DNA from: a bacterium
GTDB taxonomy: Bacteria > Elusimicrobiota > Elusimicrobia > Elusimicrobiales > UBA9959
NCBI GenBank assembly: GCA_021811315.1
Contig: JAJZPF010000007.1
Coordinates: 34,067-98,066, forward strand
DNA: 64,000 nucleotides
Reading direction: 5' to 3'
The position numbers and the translations under genes are program-made. Each line of letters opens with the position of its first letter. The stretch's first letter is position 1. Below the pieces are notes generated by a model, which saw only the letters and a list, made by a program, of their open reading frames with translations, was not told the origin of the DNA and did no database searches. This document shows, one piece after another, positions 35,952 to 46,100 of this stretch.

Positions 35952-37313
35952 TTATTTCCCGCTTTCGGCTCCGAATCTGCCCCTATAGACTTCACTTACA
36001 TACTCAATGGTTCCGCCGCCTTTATTTTTCTTGGTAACTACATCCACAGTAAATATGTAGTCCCGGTCATTAATCATCGCAAAACCACGCACATGGGAGT
36101 CCCGTCCCTGCGGCTCCTTCCAGATAAATTCCCCAATAAGCTTGCCGTCAAGGCCATACACACGCCATTCATTTTCCTCCGCTGAAGGCCAGACTACAAC
36201 TTTGTGCTCGAAGTTAATCCTAGGCTGAAGGCGCCAAACACTAAGGGGCGATATACCCGATGCTTTATCATTGGTTATTGTTGAGACAACCTCCCCCTTC
36301 ATATCCATCAATTGAATACGCGCCGGGTATGGGACATAAGAAACCAGCAAGCCGTCCGGCAGGAAAAAGAACGGCTTAAAAGATATAGTCCGAACGTTGT
36401 CCTCAAAAACTTTAATTTTTTTGTTTACTACTCCCCTGTCCCATTCACCGAGATATGTTTCTTGCCCTGTTATTTCCAATAAATGGCAACCGTCTTCTTT
36501 ACCGTATTTCTTTACGCGTTCCTCATTACATTTCCCTTCTGTTGCCACAAAGTATCGCCCATCAGGAGACATGGAACGTATGATTACCGCCATCCCCGGC
36601 CTTTGCGGTACAAACGCTTTGTCGCCCTTTCCGGCGAATTGCGGGAAGGTCATAAGCCTTTTTCCAGAAAAAAAGTCATATATAGCCTTGTCGCCTGCGA
36701 TAATACCGCTTTTCTCGGACAAGTAAGCGACATGCTGGCTTACCGCCTCCTCCTTGCACCAGAGCTCCCGGCCGGTGTCAATTTCTATAAGACAGGTTCC
36801 GGTGGAAGGGTAATACTCATCCCCTTCATCCGAATCCCCCCAGCCGAATTTGCCCAGCATGTATTTGCCATCGGCGGTAAAATCCGGATAATTCCTTTCA
36901 AATTTCGGGCTGTGATATAGAATAGTGCCGCTAGCGACATTAAATAAATATCCTTCCGAGTTATAGTCGCAGATTTCGACTTTAAGCGGCTTAGGACAAA
37001 TTGTAAGTTCTGTATAAACATACAGGTTTCTGCCTGGAACAGCTGCCCCACCATGCTCGCGCCACCCGGAAATATCTAAATCCCGGATCTTTTTACCCTC
37101 CAGATCAAATTCTTCCAAAACAAGGGCTGTCACCGTGCTCCAATCGACATAAAAACTTGCCGTAAACTGGCCGCGTTCTGGATCCAGACCAATGGCTGGG
37201 TAAGCGCCTTCCACTTGCGGGGACCGGTATAACAACCTGTACTCTTCGCCGGCAAACGAATAGACCGGGATCAAGAGAATTGCAGCGAATAATAAAACTT
37301 TTATTCTTTTCAT
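35952..37313 (-). CDS. Secreted beta-propeller-like protein, copy A of a tandem pair
   Basis: A 453-residue paralogue of the downstream copy, with signal MKRIKVLLFAAILLIPVYSF and the same propeller-like units (LDPERGQFTASFY, FTADGKYMLGKF, MSPDGRYFVATEG). It starts four bases after the M23 peptidase stop, with AAGTGA as a weak ribosome site. The coupling suggests that this is the original copy and that the one at 34444 is the duplicate. Differences concentrate around CNEERVKKYGKEDGCHLLEI and LQPRINFEHK, while the flanks are almost unchanged. No catalytic motif is seen; substrate or partner binding is the likely role. Confidence 0.8.
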   Translation of the reverse strand: MKRIKVLLFAAILLIPVYSFAGEEYRLLYRSPQVEGAYPAIGLDPERGQFTASFYVDWSTVTALVLEEFDLEGKKIRDLDISGWREHGGAAVPGRNLYVYTELTICPKPLKVEICDYNSEGYLFNVASGTILYHSPKFERNYPDFTADGKYMLGKFGWGDSDEGDEYYPSTGTCLIEIDTGRELWCKEEAVSQHVAYLSEKSGIIAGDKAIYDFFSGKRLMTFPQFAGKGDKAFVPQRPGMAVIIRSMSPDGRYFVATEGKCNEERVKKYGKEDGCHLLEITGQETYLGEWDRGVVNKKIKVFEDNVRTISFKPFFFLPDGLLVSYVPYPARIQLMDMKGEVVSTITNDKASGISPLSVWRLQPRINFEHKVVVWPSAEENEWRVYGLDGKLIGEFIWKEPQGRDSHVRGFAMINDRDYIFTVDVVTKKNKGGGTIEYVSEVYRGRFGAESGK

Positions 37314-37317
37314 AATT

Positions 37318-39171
37318 TCACTTATATACATTGCAGCCGATTTTATCATCCGGATCCGTAGGCATGGCCCCCCCGAATGCGCCACCATTTCCACTATAGG
37401 CTTTGCTGTTGCCATTGGAATTCATATCCGGACTTTCACATTGCGCCATAAGCAGATCGCTCGGAATCGCGCATGGGACAGGAAATCCAAGAATGCTTAA
37501 GGGTTCCGCTAATAACCGCCTTTCCACATGAACATGTAAACATTGTGGTCGAGGTTGCCTTATCGGAGGATTGCCGTCAAGAACCGAACGGATATTTCCA
37601 CTAGCGCCACCCAAACTTGCCACAGCAATTTCTTGTCCGACACTTACCGGGTCGCCTGTTCTGACATGTAGTTTTTTGGGGTCAAGATGGCCGTACATAA
37701 GCACTTCATATTTGCCTCCCACCTTGCGTGTGCTTTGAATAAGAATAACCGTCCCCCAACTTTCATCAGAGTCTCGCTTATTACTGTACTGACCGATATA
37801 AACCACAGTGCCCTGCGTGGCAGACAGTATCGAGACTCCGTCCCCCACACGGAGATCAATACCATTATGAGTTTCACCTTTACGTCGTGGCGCACCGAAA
37901 TTACCACCGGCGCAGGTGTCCGGCATTCTCTGGGCGTTAGCAACCGGGCATTCTGCGTCATTATTACAGGTTACGATTATTTCCGGACTAAACAAATTAA
38001 CTGGCGAATTGATTACCAAAGGGACATGAAAAATCCGGAAAGAATTTGTAACCGGATCAACCTGCGCGGTTCTCTCGCCAATTGCGACCTGCGTACATCC
38101 TTCCGGCACTACACCTGTTACATCTGTGAAAGAAGATATCGCCGTGGCCGTGAAAGTGGCCGTGTTCACGTACATGAGACAGCCCGGGCAGTCAGCCCTG
38201 ACCGTGTATGTGCCGGTGGAAGCACCCAGCGTTAAATATGTTGTGGCATAGCCGGAAAGGTTCGTATTAACCGAGGTCGCGCTTAGAGTCGCGCCATTGA
38301 CCGGGCTTAGAATCGTGAAAGTAACCGGCTCGTTTGAGACCGGAATGCCGGTATCATCGTTTATCACCCGCACATTCAGGCCTTTCGGCAAAGGTTTGGT
38401 CACAAGCCCGGTCTGAGCGTCGCCAGCCGGTAATTTTTTCAACACTTTCCCGATACGGCGGACTTCAATGTTGTCTATAGAGCTGGAATAAGCCCCGAGC
38501 CCCCCGGCGGGCTCAGGTTTTTGTATCTCGATTCTGCCAAAGGTGTTAAAAGCACCGAGATAGTAATATGTTTTTCCGCCGTCAACAATAATCGGAGAAG
38601 AACCCCGAGCCATTGCTATTACGGTGGAAAACAAGACTTCCGATGGTGTGCCGGATGGAACAGAAGTAACAACGAATCCGCCGCCTACTTGGTAGCTCGA
38701 GGGATAGGGGGTAAAACCACCAGAGGTATCACCATGCACCTCGTTTGAGTTCATGCTCCATTGAAGGGAAATATTGCGCCTGAATACTACGCTCGCGTAT
38801 ACACCAGGAGGGACATCAGCGAACAGTAGCGCTGTATAACTCGCCACCACACCGCCAAGCCCGACATATTGCTGGTCAATGCCGCTATGCGCCAGTTGTC
38901 CGGATACTGATAATGTTTGCGCACCCGCATTTACATGCGAGAATCCGATGAATTCCAATGTTCCCGGATTCTGCACAGAATCCATCGAAACTGTGCAACC
39001 ATCTAAAACACCCCTGTTGCACCCAGTCTCGCCCTTTCCAAATAACGACACGCTCCCGCTATTAGTCTTGAGCTTAAAATCTATCTGTGCTTCCACGGGC
39101 GGCGCAAAGCTTGCAGCTGAAATAGCCGCAAACAGGAGATAAACCGCCTTTAAGACCCTTCGTTTACGCAT
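37318..39171 (-). CDS. Secreted M23-family metallopeptidase-like protein with Ig-like domain
   Basis: A 617-residue protein: signal peptide (AVYLLFAAISAASFAPPVEA), an N-terminal beta-rich domain of about 230 residues with no match I know, and a bacterial Ig-like domain (Big_1/invasin type, PVSNEPVTFTILSPVNGATL and following). A LytM/M23 domain comes next (THNGIDLRVGDGVSILSATQ, YGHLDPKKLHVRTGDPVSVG, CLHVHVE). The Zn ligands H-x3-D and H-x-H are present, so peptidoglycan endopeptidase activity is possible. A Gly/Asn-rich tail follows the peptidase domain. Cys pairs in the C-terminal half suggest disulphides. It is the third gene of the island operon. Confidence 0.85.
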   Translation of the reverse strand: MRKRRVLKAVYLLFAAISAASFAPPVEAQIDFKLKTNSGSVSLFGKGETGCNRGVLDGCTVSMDSVQNPGTLEFIGFSHVNAGAQTLSVSGQLAHSGIDQQYVGLGGVVASYTALLFADVPPGVYASVVFRRNISLQWSMNSNEVHGDTSGGFTPYPSSYQVGGGFVVTSVPSGTPSEVLFSTVIAMARGSSPIIVDGGKTYYYLGAFNTFGRIEIQKPEPAGGLGAYSSSIDNIEVRRIGKVLKKLPAGDAQTGLVTKPLPKGLNVRVINDDTGIPVSNEPVTFTILSPVNGATLSATSVNTNLSGYATTYLTLGASTGTYTVRADCPGCLMYVNTATFTATAISSFTDVTGVVPEGCTQVAIGERTAQVDPVTNSFRIFHVPLVINSPVNLFSPEIIVTCNNDAECPVANAQRMPDTCAGGNFGAPRRKGETHNGIDLRVGDGVSILSATQGTVVYIGQYSNKRDSDESWGTVILIQSTRKVGGKYEVLMYGHLDPKKLHVRTGDPVSVGQEIAVASLGGASGNIRSVLDGNPPIRQPRPQCLHVHVERRLLAEPLSILGFPVPCAIPSDLLMAQCESPDMNSNGNSKAYSGNGGAFGGAMPTDPDDKIGCNVYK

Positions 39172-39198
39172 ATAAGCTTTGGCCCGCTACAGGTAATT

Positions 39199-39663
39199 TC
39201 AAGGATACACCTGCTTTACGTTCTTACCGTCGCCGTCGGCCCATAAAAGTTTAAATCGGGAAGTTGATGAGTCTTCCTGTATTGTTTTCCAAACCGTGAA
39301 TAAAAAACTCATGCTGTCAGCGCTCCAGCGCAGAGAGTAGCAGTCTCCCTTCGCAACCAACTGTGTCTGGCCGGTTCCGAGTTCGACCATCCAAATACTG
39401 GTCCTGGTGGTATAAACCAGTTTTTGCCCGTTCGGGGAGATATAAACGCTGGACACACCCTCCGCCGTAAGCACTTTCTGATGCTTATTTCCTTTTGAAT
39501 CCAGAACAAGCATTTCATTCGGCTTAATAAGCATCACGCCGAGATTCACGCTATTCTCCCAGAATAGTGTGGGAAAAAATGTCGCTTCCATCGCCTGGGC
39601 AAAGGCGTCATTGACAAAAAAGAGCGCCATTACTGCCACCATTCCGGATATGCGAATATTCAT
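39199..39663 (-). CDS. Short secreted PD40/TolB-like propeller-fragment protein
   Basis: A 154-residue protein from the ATG at 39663, chosen for its AGGAG site and signal peptide (MVAVMALFFVNDAFAQA). The mature part has two or three TolB/PD40-like blades (VSSVYISPNGQKLVYTTRTS, LRWSADSMSFLFTV, LLWADGDGKNVKQVYP), too few for a closed propeller. It could assemble with others or be a truncated relative of the larger propeller-like proteins downstream. It starts 77 bases after the fibre-like gene ends. Confidence 0.7.
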   Translation of the reverse strand: MNIRISGMVAVMALFFVNDAFAQAMEATFFPTLFWENSVNLGVMLIKPNEMLVLDSKGNKHQKVLTAEGVSSVYISPNGQKLVYTTRTSIWMVELGTGQTQLVAKGDCYSLRWSADSMSFLFTVWKTIQEDSSTSRFKLLWADGDGKNVKQVYP

Positions 39664-39740
39664 ATTTTTCTCCTGGATCAAGGGATATTTCAAGCAAACT
39701 ATATTGAATTTCAAACCAACAAATTTTGTATCAGCATCCC

Positions 39741-40571
39741 TCATTTAACCCTGGCGCAGATTGCGTAAACATAAATATGGGTCTTGATCCAATCAGTATA
39801 TCCGCAATACCATGTGTACGGGCTGATAGGGAAGCTGCGCCATAAATTGGATGCGACATACTGCAACTGACACCCGCCTCCCAAAACTCTTTTTCCAGCC
39901 GGGCATTGCAACTCACAAGCGTTGTATCCCCCGCACTGTGTAGTCACAATTTCCAATCCGATATCCACTGATCCGCCAAATGCGGCATTACCAGCAACTT
40001 CAAGGGCATTGGTTGGGTTAACTACCCCTATCCCCACATTACCGTTATTAAGGATTGTTACACGGTCGGTGTTGCCGGTACGCATAGCTATAAGGCCGGA
40101 ACCTGCGGCCTGGCTGTCGCTCTGTATGAGCACATCCCCTTTACCCGTCACTTTATCAGCCGAGGAGAACGGGGACCGCAGCAGGAGCTGCCGGGGGGCC
40201 AGCGCCGGGTCGCTGCCGACCTTTATTTCCACATATGCGTCCGCAAGGTCTTTTACTACGTCCTCCAATTGAACGCGTGTCCCGCCAATGCCTATGCCCT
40301 CGCCCCGCAACACGACCTGAAAATTGCCATTTTGTACTTGCACGGGCGGCATGTCGCTCTTCGTCTCCCATACTGGCGTCCCGCCTGAAGCGGCGGGGAA
40401 AATCGAGAATTTTATCGAGAAATCTCCATTCTCGTTTATCCCGTTTGCGTTGGTAAGGCGGCCTTGAATGTTGAACCCGGCGGGGATCGCGCTGAGATTG
40501 GTTACTGACAGGAACAAAAGAGCCCACACAAATACGCAATTAAGCGTCCAAAAAACCTTTATTTTCGGCAT
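39741..40571 (-). CDS. Secreted fibre-like surface protein, first gene of the island operon
   Basis: A 276-residue protein with a signal peptide (VFVWALLFLSVTNLSA). The N-terminal domain beginning IPAGFNIQGRLTNANGINEN is seen in many exported proteins of environmental bacteria. The phage-tail-fibre-like motif ILNNGNVGIGVVNPTNALEV is followed by a C-terminal Cys-containing domain (ACELQCPAGKRVLGGGCQLQ) resembling tail-fibre or H-type-lectin-like tips. It has an AAGGAG ribosome site and lies downstream of a consensus promoter and a terminator-like leader hairpin. Probable role: adhesive or structural surface component. Confidence 0.75.
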   Translation of the reverse strand: MPKIKVFWTLNCVFVWALLFLSVTNLSAIPAGFNIQGRLTNANGINENGDFSIKFSIFPAASGGTPVWETKSDMPPVQVQNGNFQVVLRGEGIGIGGTRVQLEDVVKDLADAYVEIKVGSDPALAPRQLLLRSPFSSADKVTGKGDVLIQSDSQAAGSGLIAMRTGNTDRVTILNNGNVGIGVVNPTNALEVAGNAAFGGSVDIGLEIVTTQCGGYNACELQCPAGKRVLGGGCQLQYVASNLWRSFPISPYTWYCGYTDWIKTHIYVYAICARVK

Positions 40572-40598
40572 AACCTTTCTCCTTTACTGCTCCAAGTC

Positions 40599-40634
40599 AA
40601 AAACCGGCAAAAGGCGGACCCCGCCCCTTGCCGG
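40599..40634 (-). terminator. Terminator-like hairpin in the leader of the island operon (possible attenuator)
   Basis: In the minus-strand RNA, arms 40634-40621 and 40617-40604 form a 14-base-pair stem (two G-U pairs) with a three-base loop, followed by five U. It lies between the promoter (40722-40750) and the first start codon (40571), 28 bases before the latter, so it can only act as premature termination or as a structured leader. The perfect palindromes TTGAAGCTTCAA and ATAAAGCTTTAT lie earlier in the same leader. I could not match it to a known riboswitch. Confidence 0.65.
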
Positions 40635-40721
40635 CTATGGCAATGCATTTTATAAAGCTTTATGGCACTGGGGAGGTACGTTGTTGAAGCTTCAATAAAA
40701 AACCCAAACACCCTTGCAAAG

Positions 40722-40750
40722 ATTATATGGTGGGGATTAATTAGTGTCAA
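40722..40750 (-). promoter_or_regulatory. Consensus sigma-70 promoter of the island operon
   Basis: On the minus strand TTGACA (40750-40745), a 17-base spacer and TATAAT (40727-40722) match the housekeeping consensus at all 12 positions. The predicted start near 40715 gives a leader of about 145 bases. It is by far the best promoter in the window and lies just inside the right-hand repeat. Confidence 0.85.
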
Positions 40751-40769
40751 TACCTATTTCATGGTATGT

Positions 40770-40797
40770 AAAAATACCCCGCGGGGGCGGGGTATTT
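40770..40797 (-). terminator. Intrinsic terminator of the F-ATPase operon
   Basis: A perfect 12-base-pair stem AAAATACCCCGC/GCGGGGTATTTT with a GGGG loop and a T-rich 3' side, 19 bases after the atpC stop. Confidence 0.9.
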
Positions 40798-40870
40798 TCA
40801 GGGGCTGGAATCGGCCTTACTGCGGCTTGTGCTTGCGCCGGAACTCGGCCACTTTCATGCGCACGGCGGC
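40770..40870. repeat. 101-bp direct repeat, copy 2 (within and after functional atpC)
   Basis: This is the partner of 23098-23198; three mismatches. It comprises the final codons of atpC, its TAA stop and the terminator hairpin. Confidence 0.93.
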
Positions 40871-41245
40871 GCGCCTGAGGGCCGCGCCTGCCTCGTCCAG
40901 GTCCAGGTCGGCGGGGCGCAGGACAAGGATCTCCTTGGCCTTCTGGTAAGCCTGCCGCGCGCGCTCCTCGTCGACTTCCTTGGAGAGCTCGGCCGATTCC
41001 GCCAGCACCATCACCTTGTCCTTATGGATCTCGGCGAAGCCGTTCAGCACGGCGAACACCTCTTTATGGTGGCCGTCCTTATAATGCAGGATGCCCTCCA
41101 CCAGCTGGACCACGAAGGAAGCGTGGCCCGGCAGAACTCCCATCTCGCCCCCGAAAGCCGGGATCGTTACGGACTCCACCGGCTTCTCCGAGATAACGGT
41201 CTTCTCGGGGGTGACTATGGTGAGCAGGAGATGATTTTTTTCCAT
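40817..41245 (-). CDS. atpC: F-type ATP synthase epsilon subunit
   Basis: A 142-residue F1 subunit. The N-terminal beta-sandwich shows the family pattern LLTIVTPEKTVISEKPVESV and GGEMGVLPGHASFVVQLVEG, and a full C-terminal helical hairpin follows (DEERARQAYQKAKEIL and onward). Epsilon couples the gamma shaft to the c-ring and can inhibit ATP hydrolysis through its C-terminal helices. It is the last gene of the atp operon. Its final 17 codons are duplicated at 23145, next to the V-ATPase operon. Confidence 0.95.
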   Translation of the reverse strand: MEKNHLLLTIVTPEKTVISEKPVESVTIPAFGGEMGVLPGHASFVVQLVEGILHYKDGHHKEVFAVLNGFAEIHKDKVMVLAESAELSKEVDEERARQAYQKAKEILVLRPADLDLDEAGAALRRAAVRMKVAEFRRKHKPQ

Positions 41246-41263
41246 ATTCCAGCCTGTGCCGGC

Positions 41264-42697
<1,434 letters not shown>

Positions 42698-42723
42698 TTA
42701 CGCAGAATATAATGCAAACCAAA

Positions 42724-43626
42724 TCAGTTGCTGAGCGCTTCCGAGCCGCTTACGATCTCGTTCAGCTCGGTAGTGATCATCGCCTGGCGCGTCTTGTTCA
42801 TCTTCAAAGTGAGGCCGTCGATAAGCTCGGTGGCGTTCTTGGAGGCCGACTCCATAGCGTTCATGCGCGCCGCAAGCTCTGCCGCCTGCGACTCGAGCAG
42901 CATCCTGTAAAGCTGGGCGCCGATATTTCGGGGGATAAGTTCGCCGAGCAGGGCGGCCTTGCCGGGCTCGAAAGAGAACAGGCCGCTCGTGAGCTGCGGC
43001 GCCTGCTCGTCGTTCTGTATGCTGCGCTTGAGCGGCAGCAGCTGGCCCCTGACGATATTCTGGGTCATCATCGACTTGAACTCGTTGTAGATGAAGGTGA
43101 CGCTCTCGATGGGGCGCTCCCGGTAAAGCTTCAGGATCGCGTCCGACAGCAGCTGGGCGTGCACGTAGCCGGCCTTGGGGAAGATCCCGACCATCTCGTG
43201 GGCGATCTCCAGGTCCAGGCCCTTCAGGCGGTGCAGGAAATCCCTGCCCTTGCGCCCGACCGCCACTACGCAGACCTTCCGGCCGCGGTTCTCTTTGAGC
43301 CAGGCGGTAGCGGCCTTGAGCAGGTTGGTATTAAAAGAGCCGCAGAGCCCTTTGTCCGCGGTAACGAGCATAAGGCAGAGCGTGCCGCCGGCGGGGCGCT
43401 CTTCGAAAAGCTGGCTGACCACGGTGCCGGAAAGGTCTTCCTCGCCGAGCTCGTGGTAAAGATCGTCTATCAGGCTCTCCATCTTGAGCGCGAAAGGCCG
43501 GGCGGACAGGATCGAATTCTGGGCGCGCTTGATGCGCGCCGCGGCCACCATCTTCATGGCGTAAGTGATCTGCTTGATGCTCTTGACCGAAGAGATGTTC
43601 TTTTTGATGTCCCTTAATGAGGCCAT
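42724..43626 (-). CDS. atpG: F-type ATP synthase gamma subunit
   Basis: The 300-residue central shaft subunit. It has the standard N-terminal helix MASLRDIKKNISSVKSIKQI, the conserved TADKGLCGSFNTNLL segment and the C-terminal NKTRQAMITTELNEIVSGSE helix. It begins three bases after the epimerase stop, so its translation probably depends on ribosomes from that gene. This is an unusual neighbour: in most bacteria atpG directly follows atpA. Confidence 0.97.
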   Translation of the reverse strand: MASLRDIKKNISSVKSIKQITYAMKMVAAARIKRAQNSILSARPFALKMESLIDDLYHELGEEDLSGTVVSQLFEERPAGGTLCLMLVTADKGLCGSFNTNLLKAATAWLKENRGRKVCVVAVGRKGRDFLHRLKGLDLEIAHEMVGIFPKAGYVHAQLLSDAILKLYRERPIESVTFIYNEFKSMMTQNIVRGQLLPLKRSIQNDEQAPQLTSGLFSFEPGKAALLGELIPRNIGAQLYRMLLESQAAELAARMNAMESASKNATELIDGLTLKMNKTRQAMITTELNEIVSGSEALSN

Positions 43627-43629
43627 AAA

Positions 43630-44556
43630 TTAAAGTTTCCCGGCTTTCTCCAGAATTTTCACGTAGTCCGCGATCCCGTCCTCGAGGCTCCATTCCGGCC
43701 TGTAGTTAAGGTGGGCCTTGGCCAGGCGCAGGTCGGCCTGCGTCTTGTTCTGGTAGAAGGAATACGGATTGTCGAAATAGTCGGGCGCGAGGTCCAGCTT
43801 CATCGCCTTGTTAAGGGCCTCTATGACCTCGTTGAAGTTGCCGGGCTTGCCGCTGGCCAGATTGCAGACGCAGGATTTTTCCGCGTCCAGGGCGTTCAGG
43901 TTCCCGCGCACGATATCCTTCACGTAGACGAAGTCGCGCAGCTGCTCGCCGAACTTGAAGACGCGCGGCCGCTTGCCCGCCTTCATCTGGTTATAAAGCT
44001 GGAACATCATGCTGGACATCTTGCCCTTGTAATATTCGCGGGGGCCGTAGACGTTGAAATAGCGCAGCCCCACCAGCGTCATGTCCTTATGGTCGGCCGC
44101 GAAGTCCCGCGCTACATTGTCCATGATGGCTTTGGAGAAGCCGTAGACGTTCTCGGGCGTGGTCTCCTGCCCTTCGTGCATCGGGCACTTCGAATTCCCG
44201 TAGACGGCGGCGGAGGAGGCGTAGATCACCCGCTTCACGCCGTATTTAAGAGCGTAGTCCAGGACATTGCGGAAAGCGTCCACGTTCGTTTCCATCATCC
44301 GGCGCTGGTCGGCCTCGGTAGTGTCCACGATCGCGGCCTGGTGGAAGACGGCGTCGACCTTGCCGGCCTTCTCGAACCAGTCGCGGGACCGGATATCGTC
44401 CGCTATGACGTCCCCGGAAAAACCGACGAGGTTCTTGTAATTGCCGGAGGAGAAATTATCCAGCACCGTGACCCTGGCCTTGCGCTCTTTCTCGAGCGCG
44501 AAAGCAAGGTTGGAGCCTATGAAGCCCGCTCCGCCGGTGACAAGATATCTTTTCAT
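43630..44556 (-). CDS. NAD-dependent sugar epimerase, HldD-like, embedded in the atp operon
   Basis: A 308-residue extended short-chain dehydrogenase. The NAD-binding motif is LVTGGAGFIGSNLAFALE, the catalytic Ser/Tyr/Lys lie in YASSAAVYG and VYGFSK, and GLRYFNVYGPREYYKGKMSS plus RDFVYVKDIVRGN match ADP-L-glycero-D-manno-heptose 6-epimerase (HldD) better than GalE. HldD makes the L,D-heptose of LPS inner core. It sits six bases after atpA and three before atpG, and it shares their G+C-rich style, so it belongs to the transcript. A UDP-sugar epimerase activity is not excluded. Confidence 0.85.
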   Translation of the reverse strand: MKRYLVTGGAGFIGSNLAFALEKERKARVTVLDNFSSGNYKNLVGFSGDVIADDIRSRDWFEKAGKVDAVFHQAAIVDTTEADQRRMMETNVDAFRNVLDYALKYGVKRVIYASSAAVYGNSKCPMHEGQETTPENVYGFSKAIMDNVARDFAADHKDMTLVGLRYFNVYGPREYYKGKMSSMMFQLYNQMKAGKRPRVFKFGEQLRDFVYVKDIVRGNLNALDAEKSCVCNLASGKPGNFNEVIEALNKAMKLDLAPDYFDNPYSFYQNKTQADLRLAKAHLNYRPEWSLEDGIADYVKILEKAGKL

Positions 44557-44562
44557 TCAGTC

Positions 44563-46077
<1,515 letters not shown>

Positions 46078-46100
46078 AAGATCCTTATAGGGAGAGTAGT

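Larger units (their letters stand above)
34444..37437. repeat. Tandem duplication of a roughly 1.49-kb unit
   Basis: Units 34444-35926 and 35952-37437 each consist of one propeller-like gene plus the last 120 bases of the M23 gene. They lie head to tail. The short non-matching joint at 35927-35951 is the recombination junction. Confidence 0.88.
23199..40769. other. 17.6-kb surface-protein island between direct repeats
   Basis: The block between the two 101-bp repeats holds seven minus-strand genes, all with signal peptides or an outer-membrane pattern. Its base composition is visibly more A+T-rich than the ATPase operons on both sides. The intact atpC keeps its own 3' end at the right boundary, and a spare 3' end lies at the left boundary. 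This is the geometry left by elements that integrate into the 3' end of a gene. I see no integrase, transposase, toxin-antitoxin or conjugation gene inside, so mobility is inferred only from the repeats and composition. Confidence 0.7.

Noticed and set aside
35807..35995. A 62-codon small gene before copy B of the propeller-like pair
   Set aside because: Its first part is an out-of-frame reading of the gene before it and its second part is the copied peptidase tail, so it is a duplication relic.
40572..40716. A cyclic-di-GMP (GEMM-I) riboswitch in the island leader
   Set aside because: I looked for the conserved GGCAAACC and GCAAAGCC-type segments and did not find them; only a generic hairpin with a U-run can be supported.
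23199..40769. An integrase or transposase gene inside the island
   Set aside because: All seven genes have signal peptides or barrel features, and no recombinase motif was seen on either strand, so the island is called from its repeats and composition only.
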